Assembly: GCF_910594005.1 (NCBI RefSeq)
Contig: NC_057838.1
Coordinates: 32,480,001 to 32,544,000, forward strand
Source: Cervus elaphus
Taxonomy: Eukaryota > Chordata > Mammalia > Artiodactyla > Cervidae
Direction of reading: 5' to 3'
DNA length: 64,000 nucleotides
Shown here: positions 59,104 through 64,000 of the stretch, piece by piece
Layout: every line of letters starts with the position of its first letter
How positions within the stretch are numbered: the first letter of the stretch is position 1
Translations under genes and position numbers: made by a program
The notes under the pieces: generated by a model
The model's input: only the letters and a program-made list of their open reading frames with translations
Database searches by the model: none
Told to the model about the DNA's origin: nothing

Positions 59104-59229
59104 TTTTTATTTGGCTGCACTGGGTCTTGGTTGTGGTATGTGGGATCTGATTCCCTGACTAGGGATGGAACTCAGGTCCTCTGCACTGGGAGCATGGAAT
59201 CTTAGCCACTGAACCACCAGAGAAGTCCC
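59104..59229 (-). mobile_element. CHR-type artiodactyl SINE nested in MIR
   Basis: Reverse copy: TTATTTGGCTGCACTGGGTC, GGTATGTGGGATCTGATTCC, CTGACTAGGGATGGAAC and CCACCAGAGAAGTCCC. The flanks AAACTTTTTAT and AAACTCTTTTAT look like a diverged target duplication. Confidence 0.92.
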
Positions 59230-59310
59230 TATAAACTCTTTTATAGACTTTTTGTAAGGATTAAATAAATTCAGTGTTTGTAAAATATATATGAAGTAGT
59301 AGAGTGGACA
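59230..59310 (+). mobile_element. MIR SINE, second part
   Basis: TTTGTAAGGATTAAATAAATTC continues the MIR beyond the inserted SINE. Confidence 0.55.
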
Positions 59311-59789
59311 TCTGTTGACCTGGGCCTATCCAGCATCTATTTAACCTATTTTTGCCAATAAATCCTGTATTTTATTCTGGAGAATCACTCATCCTTCATT
59401 CCTAGTTCATAAATTTCTGGTAGATTTTAACCACTTTTTCCAGGGATAAAGCATAACAACTAGGTATAAATGAATCTTCTCATTCTACCACATTCTTTAC
59501 TTGCTTCAGGAACCAACACAATGATCAAAACTAGGCCAAAGAGCCCATCAGAGTCAACCCCTAGCTTTTGCTCTAAATGTAGAAAAGTGGCATTTGTCAT
59601 TAGGTTCACATCAAAGATATGAAGCTGAGCTGCCTCAGCCATCCCAGTCTTCATCCATAATGTCCCCAATATAGCCTGAGATGGACCTTGTTATATCATT
59701 TCAGCCCTTTATTCCAATGGTCTGGTACTCATTCTGCCCATGGCTTTTTAGTCTTGTGAGCAGCGAATTCCTTGTTTCATTACTCTTAC

Positions 59790-59875
59790 TTGCAAATTAC
59801 AAGAATCATAGCTGATACAAGTGCCTGGCAAATAGTTCTTAACAAATGTTTTTACTATTATTATCTATAATGATA
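59790..59875 (+). mobile_element. MIR SINE 3' end
   Basis: CAAGTGCCTGGCAAATAGTTC, then AACAAATGTTTTTACTATTATTATC is the MIR terminus. Confidence 0.65.
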
Positions 59876-61136
59876 GATTTTCTTATATCTAACAAGGCCT
59901 CCACCTTCAATTAGAATAACCTTTATGTAAATATCCAGAAGAAAATGTACTGGGCCACAGAGGGAAAATTGCTGTTATTGATGGTTTCTTAGCTATAGAC
60001 AGATACTTGCTGGCTGTAGGGCAAGGAGAAGGGAAGTAAAAATTACTTATTCTTTCTGTACTAAAACATGCTTTGGAAAGGGAATTTGCCTTGCCAGATA
60101 CAAAACCACCAAAGATTTAATCAGATGATTCTACTTTCTGGAAATGTCAAAAGTGTAAGAATCATGTGTTTATAACCTCTCAAATGAAAGCAGTGCTTAT
60201 TAACTGCATTATTGATTTGTGCCTTTTCAGCTTCCGAGTCTTTTTACAGAAATAAGAGAATCATTCACAGTTAGTTTCTTACATAATAAATCCATCAATT
60301 TCCTTGATATGGAATCCCATTTTGGAAACATTCAAAAAGAAACTTGAAAACCAATTTCACTTTATTAGTGGATTCATTTGCTAATTCTTTGCCTCATTCT
60401 TTTTCTTGATTCTATCACCTAGATTCCAGGTGCATTTGGTAGTAGTTCTTTGATAAGACTCACAGATTGTAAAGAAATTCCAGAAAAGCAAGTGTCTAGG
60501 TATGGATAGGGCAGTGGATGGGAAAGCGGGTATCAGGAAACAGATTATGCTAGAACACATTTGTTAAACTGACTTCAGCAAAGAAACCAAGTTACTCACT
60601 GTTTGTTACCAACAATGTACTAATGTAATAATGAGAGACAGAAACTTTCCAGATATTAAATACAGACTGAATCACTCTTCAAATTAAAAAGCACAATGTG
60701 TCTTAGGTAACACTTTTTCCTAAACACAGTAAGGTGTGTCTTAGAAGGTTTCACTTACAATGAAACAAACTAGCAATTCCAGAATTCAGACAGGGCTGAG
60801 GAGACCTTAGGACACAAAGGACAGAACCCAATATTTTGAATTTTCCTGAAAGAAAACAGGAAGTCATCCTGTATTTCACCCAGCTTGCAGGACAGTACCA
60901 ACTGTGAAAAGAGATATCAATGCTCTGCCAGCCACCATGGCCTTGATGACCGACTCCTGTATTTACAATTGAGGAATGACTCTGGATTCTCCACAGGATG
61001 AATTGCCAAAATAAAGACATCTTTTACAGGAACATGTCTTTTGTCCTCAATCATAGAACAGTCCTCAGATATTTCCTTCAATATTAGTATGTTTCTAGAA
61101 GTGTCTAGTTTCTAAATAACTTGGAATTGCTCTTTT
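59876..61136. other. Repeat-poor unassigned sequence
   Basis: About 1.26 kb without a confident repeat or exon. The 89-codon minus frame at 60751-61020 lacks known motifs. Confidence 0.4.
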
Positions 61137-61412
61137 AAAATGGCCAAGTCATGAGAGAATAGTATTGAAATATACATTGCCATATGTAAAACAGGTAACC
61201 AGTGGGAATTTGCTGTATGATGCAAGGGAACCCAAAGCCTGTGCTCTGTGACAACCTAGAAGGGTGGGATGGGGATGGAGCTGGGGAGGGAGGTTTAAGA
61301 TGGACGGGACATGTGTATGCCTGTGGCTGATTCATGGTCATGTATGGCAGATACTATCACAATATTATAAATAATTATCTTTCAATTAAAAATAAAATTT
61401 AAATTAAAAAAT
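61137..61412 (+). mobile_element. Artiodactyl L1 3' end, 5' truncated
   Basis: GAATAGTATTGAAATATACATT, GTAACCAGTGGGAATTTGC and GGCTGATTCATGGTCATG, then an A/T-rich tail. Same subfamily pattern as 54480-54729. Confidence 0.88.
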
Positions 61413-61440
61413 AAAACTTATTAAGTCAAAAGCATATTTT

Positions 61441-61727
61441 AAGCCATAAAAGAGAACAAAATTGTGCCATTTCCAGAGATATGGATGGACCTAGAGACTG
61501 TCATACAGAGTGAAGTAAGTCACCAAAAGAAAAACAAATACTGTATGTTAATGTTTTATCTAGAATCTAGAAAAATAGTACAGATGATCTTATTTGCAAA
61601 GAGAAATAGAAACAAAGACATAGAGAACAAATGTATGGATAGCAACGGGGAAATGGGAGGTGGTGGGATGAATTGGGAGATTGGGGTTGACGTAATAGTG
61701 TACATACTTCAATCTCATATTATATAT
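61441..61727 (+). mobile_element. Second artiodactyl L1 3' end, first part
   Basis: CCATAAAAGAGAACAAAATTG, GGACCTAGAGACTGTCATAC and CAAAGAGAAATAGAAAC form the L1 3' region, interrupted by a SINE at 61728. Confidence 0.85.
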
Positions 61728-61962
61728 GGGCTTCCCATGCAGCACTAGCGGTAAAGAACCTGCCTACCAACACAGGAGACCTATGTTCCTGTGTTGAGAC
61801 ATGTGTTCAATCCCTGGGTCAGGAAGACACCCTGGAGAAGGGCATGGCAACCCACACCAGTATTCTTGCCTGGAGAATCCCATGGGCAGAGAAGCCTGGA
61901 AGGCTACAGTCCATGGGGTAGCAAAGAGTCAAGACACAATCAAAGTGACTTAGCACACACAC
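61728..61962 (+). mobile_element. Bov-tA SINE nested in L1
   Basis: GGGCTTCCCATGCAGCACTAG starts the element. CACCCTGGAGAAGGGCATGG and AAAGTGACTTAGCACACAC end it. The tRNA-like head holds a short tandem duplication around CCTATGTTCCTGTGTTGAG. Confidence 0.95.
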
Positions 61963-62158
61963 TACTATATATAAAATAGATAGATAATGAGAACCTACTG
62001 TATAGCACAGGGAACTCTACTCATTGTTCTGCGGTGACCTAAGTGGGAAGGAAATCTGAAAAAAGGGAATGTATGTATATATATATGACTGATTCACTTT
62101 GCTATATGGCAGAAACTGACACAACAATATAAAGCAACTGTACTCCAAAAAAAGCACA
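61963..62158 (+). mobile_element. Second artiodactyl L1 3' end, second part
   Basis: TATATATAAAATAGATAGATAA, CTACTGTATAGCACAGGGAAC, GACTGATTCACTTTGC and CAACTGTACTCCAAAA complete the L1 3' end. Confidence 0.88.
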
Positions 62159-62339
62159 TTATGAAAGGGTAGGATGACATTTCCTGAAAAGTTTATAAAT
62201 CTTAAGGCTCAGATCATAGCTTTGAATTATTCAATGAATTCTCAGTTTTAAGAGTTAACATCTCTTTGTCCAGGGATTTTATTTGTATGTGTATGTGTGT
62301 GTATATGATATTGTGATACATAATAATAAATTGTCATGA

Positions 62340-62630
62340 AGGGGATGTCCACCTCTACCTTTCTTGAGTTCTGGTGGGTAGACTAACACACAAGACATAT
62401 TAACAAGATAAAAGCCAATTTAATTTTTTGTGATTATAAAATGAAGCTCAGAGAGTAACCAGAAGCAGGCAGCTCTTATATCTTTCTACACAAAGAAACA
62501 ATGAATTTATAAGGATTTGACAGGACAAAGAAACTTAGGTTTGAGTGTCTAATTAGTAAGAAATTAGTAAGAAAAGCAAGATTTCGGCTTGGATAGTAAA
62601 TTAGAAATGAAGTAACAAGGTTTGTTTATA
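62340..62630. mobile_element. ERV-like block, part 1 (candidate)
   Basis: TGTCATGAAGGGGATGTCC starts a stretch that I judge continuous with the sequence resuming at 62983 once the Tigger-like insertion is removed. The wording resembles endogenous-retrovirus-derived repeats I have seen in mammals; family not assigned. No open viral gene is present. Confidence 0.35.
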
Positions 62631-62982
62631 CAGTAAGTCCTCTACATATGAATGAAATCCTTACAGAGAGTGTTCCTATATCCAATTTGTTCTTAAGTCC
62701 AACAATGTCAACCTAGGTACCCAACCAACACAGTTGCCTATATAGTACATTACTATAATAGGTTTATAATACTTTTCAGACAAATAATATATAAAAAGCA
62801 AAAGATAAAGAAAACCTCTTTGATCTTACAGTACAATACACAAAGCACAGTCACTTGTAGAGGATGCATGCATGTGACAACGTACACCAGACACATGAAT
62901 GAACATGTGATTGGATGTGTGAACGCACATTCACATCTTTGGAAGTTGACCACTTGAAGGTCCGTATGTTTGGAAGTTACTG
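62631..62982. mobile_element. Tigger-like (Tc1/mariner) MITE
   Basis: The ends are inverted repeats: CAGTAAGTCCTCTACATATG on the left and GTCCGTATGTTTGGAAGTTACTG on the right. TA precedes the left end; TG follows the right end, a decayed TA target. The interior has GTTCTTAAGTCCAACAATGTC and TAATAGGTTTATAATACTTTT. About 352 bp, non-coding. Confidence 0.75.
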
Positions 62983-63229
62983 TGTAGGCTTGTAGGCCTG
63001 AATTCCCTGTCTCTGGTAATAAGGGTGCCCTTCTACCTCCAGAAGCCTGGAGAGCACCTTTCACATGGGAGATTCACTTCCTGCTCTCAGACAGAGTCAG
63101 TGTCTAACTGTGCTGCTTTGGTATATTGCAGGGCAGCCAGCCCTGAGCACCAAAATACATATTTGGTCTTTGTCCAATTTTTAGCATAGGGATCCTAAAA
63201 AGCTTGAAATTTCCTAAGGGCTGAAAGCA
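62983..63229. mobile_element. ERV-like block, part 2 (candidate)
   Basis: Continues the block after the Tigger-like element and runs into the LTR-like part at about 63230. GAGAGCACCTTTCACATGGG is the most recognisable phrase. Low confidence in family. Confidence 0.3.
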
Positions 63230-64000
63230 ATAAAAATGTCTCTGTTATGTTAATTAGGTGACTAGGATAGGAATTGATGGCCAGCAGAACCAGCTATGTG
63301 ATTAGAAGATTGGAACTTTCATTCTTATTCTCTGATCCAGAACCTCAAGGGAGGAGAGAGGGACTAGAAGATTGAATTCTATCACCAATGGCCAAAGATT
63401 TAATCAATCATGCCTCTAAATAATGTCTCCATTAAGGATCTAAAGCTTCTCAACCCCAAAAGGACTGGGTTAAGGAAACTAGGTTTGGAAACAAGCAGAG
63501 GTGCTGAAAGAATGACTCTCGGGGAGGTCAGGAAATTCTGCACCATCTCCCCACACAGTGCCCTGTTCATCTCTCCCATCTGCCTATTCCTGAGTTGTAT
63601 CTTTCTTTAGCAAATCTGCAATCCAGAAAGTAAGACATATCTCTGAGTTCTGGGAGCCACTCTAGCTAATCAAATTAGAGGAGAAGGTCAAGGGAAACTT
63701 TATTTATAGCCAGTTAGTTAGATGTACAGGTGACAATATGAATTTGCAAGTGGCATCCTGAGTTGAAGGGGGGCACTGGAACCTCCGATCAATAGTGGGT
63801 TGGTCAGGACAGGTAGCACCTTGTCTTGCCACCTGAATCTGAAGTGTTTGTGGGCGGGGGCAGGGGGCGGCGAGTGAGCAGTCCTGTAGGTCTGAACTCT
63901 TAACCTGTTGAATGTGATGCTATCTTCAAGTAGATAGTGTCAGAATTGATTTAAATTATCAGACACTCTACTTGTCTGGTAGTGTGAAAGAACCCTCCTC
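63230..64000 (+). mobile_element. Old ERV LTR (class I-like), running off the window end
   Basis: Landmarks in order: GATGGCCAGCAGAACCAGC, GATTAGAAGATTGGAACTTTC, CCAAAGATTTAATCAATCATG, CCCCAAAAGGACTGGGTTAAG, CTGAGTTCTGGGAGCCACTC, TTTATAGCCAGTTAGTTAG and GTAGATAGTGTCAGAATTG. This is an LTR pattern common in mammals; I leave the family unnamed. The AATAAA signal is eroded. Non-coding. Confidence 0.6.

Overview
The window is ruminant (Pecora) nuclear DNA, most like cattle or a close relative. It is AT-rich and carries many copies of lineage-diagnostic repeats: BovB (RTE) LINEs, tRNA-Glu-derived Bov-tA SINEs, BovA/BovA2 SINEs, artiodactyl L1 with the cattle-type 3' end, and CHR-type SINEs. Beneath these lies an older mammalian layer of MIR, L2, MER5A, MER20 and other hAT MITEs, MLT1-type MaLR LTRs, a Tigger-like element and old L1 3' ends. 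I found no protein-coding exon I could recognise, and no tRNA, rRNA or snRNA gene. The long open frames are retrotransposon remnants or chance frames in low-complexity DNA. The window reads as intergenic or deep intronic sequence.

Layout. 1-5 kb: mostly unique, with a hAT MITE, a Bov-tA SINE and an unassigned LTR-like block (2.86-3.94 kb). 5.5-8.2 kb: an L1 tail abutting a BovB that lacks its 3' tail, then (TG)n, a SINE and a head-to-head SINE pair forming a large inverted repeat. 8.7-25 kb: MIRs, a CHR SINE, an MLT1 LTR split by a SINE, an L1 split by a BovA2, a 280-bp polypurine tract and scattered SINEs. 27.5-34.7 kb: a retrotransposon cluster with four BovB pieces in both orientations, one split by an L1. 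35-47 kb: sparse, with several repeat-free AT-rich stretches that look like candidate conserved non-coding sequence. 47.9-54.8 kb: the main structure, a MER5A split by an L1 that itself carries two BovB insertions. 55-64 kb: a third copy of the hAT MITE, SINEs, MER20, L1 tails and an ERV-like block split by a Tigger-like element.

No genes work together here. The biology is serial retrotransposition, and target-site duplications at several loci let the order of insertion be read directly. I saw no evidence of a novel biological system. The best items for follow-up are the L1 at 48.0-54.7 kb (its 5' UTR is joined to post-endonuclease ORF2), two BovB copies lacking the 3' tail used for priming, the inverted SINE hairpin at 7.9-8.1 kb, and four repeat-free AT-rich blocks. 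Repeat family names come from remembered consensus sequences, so boundaries are good to about 5-30 bp and subfamily names are deliberately cautious.
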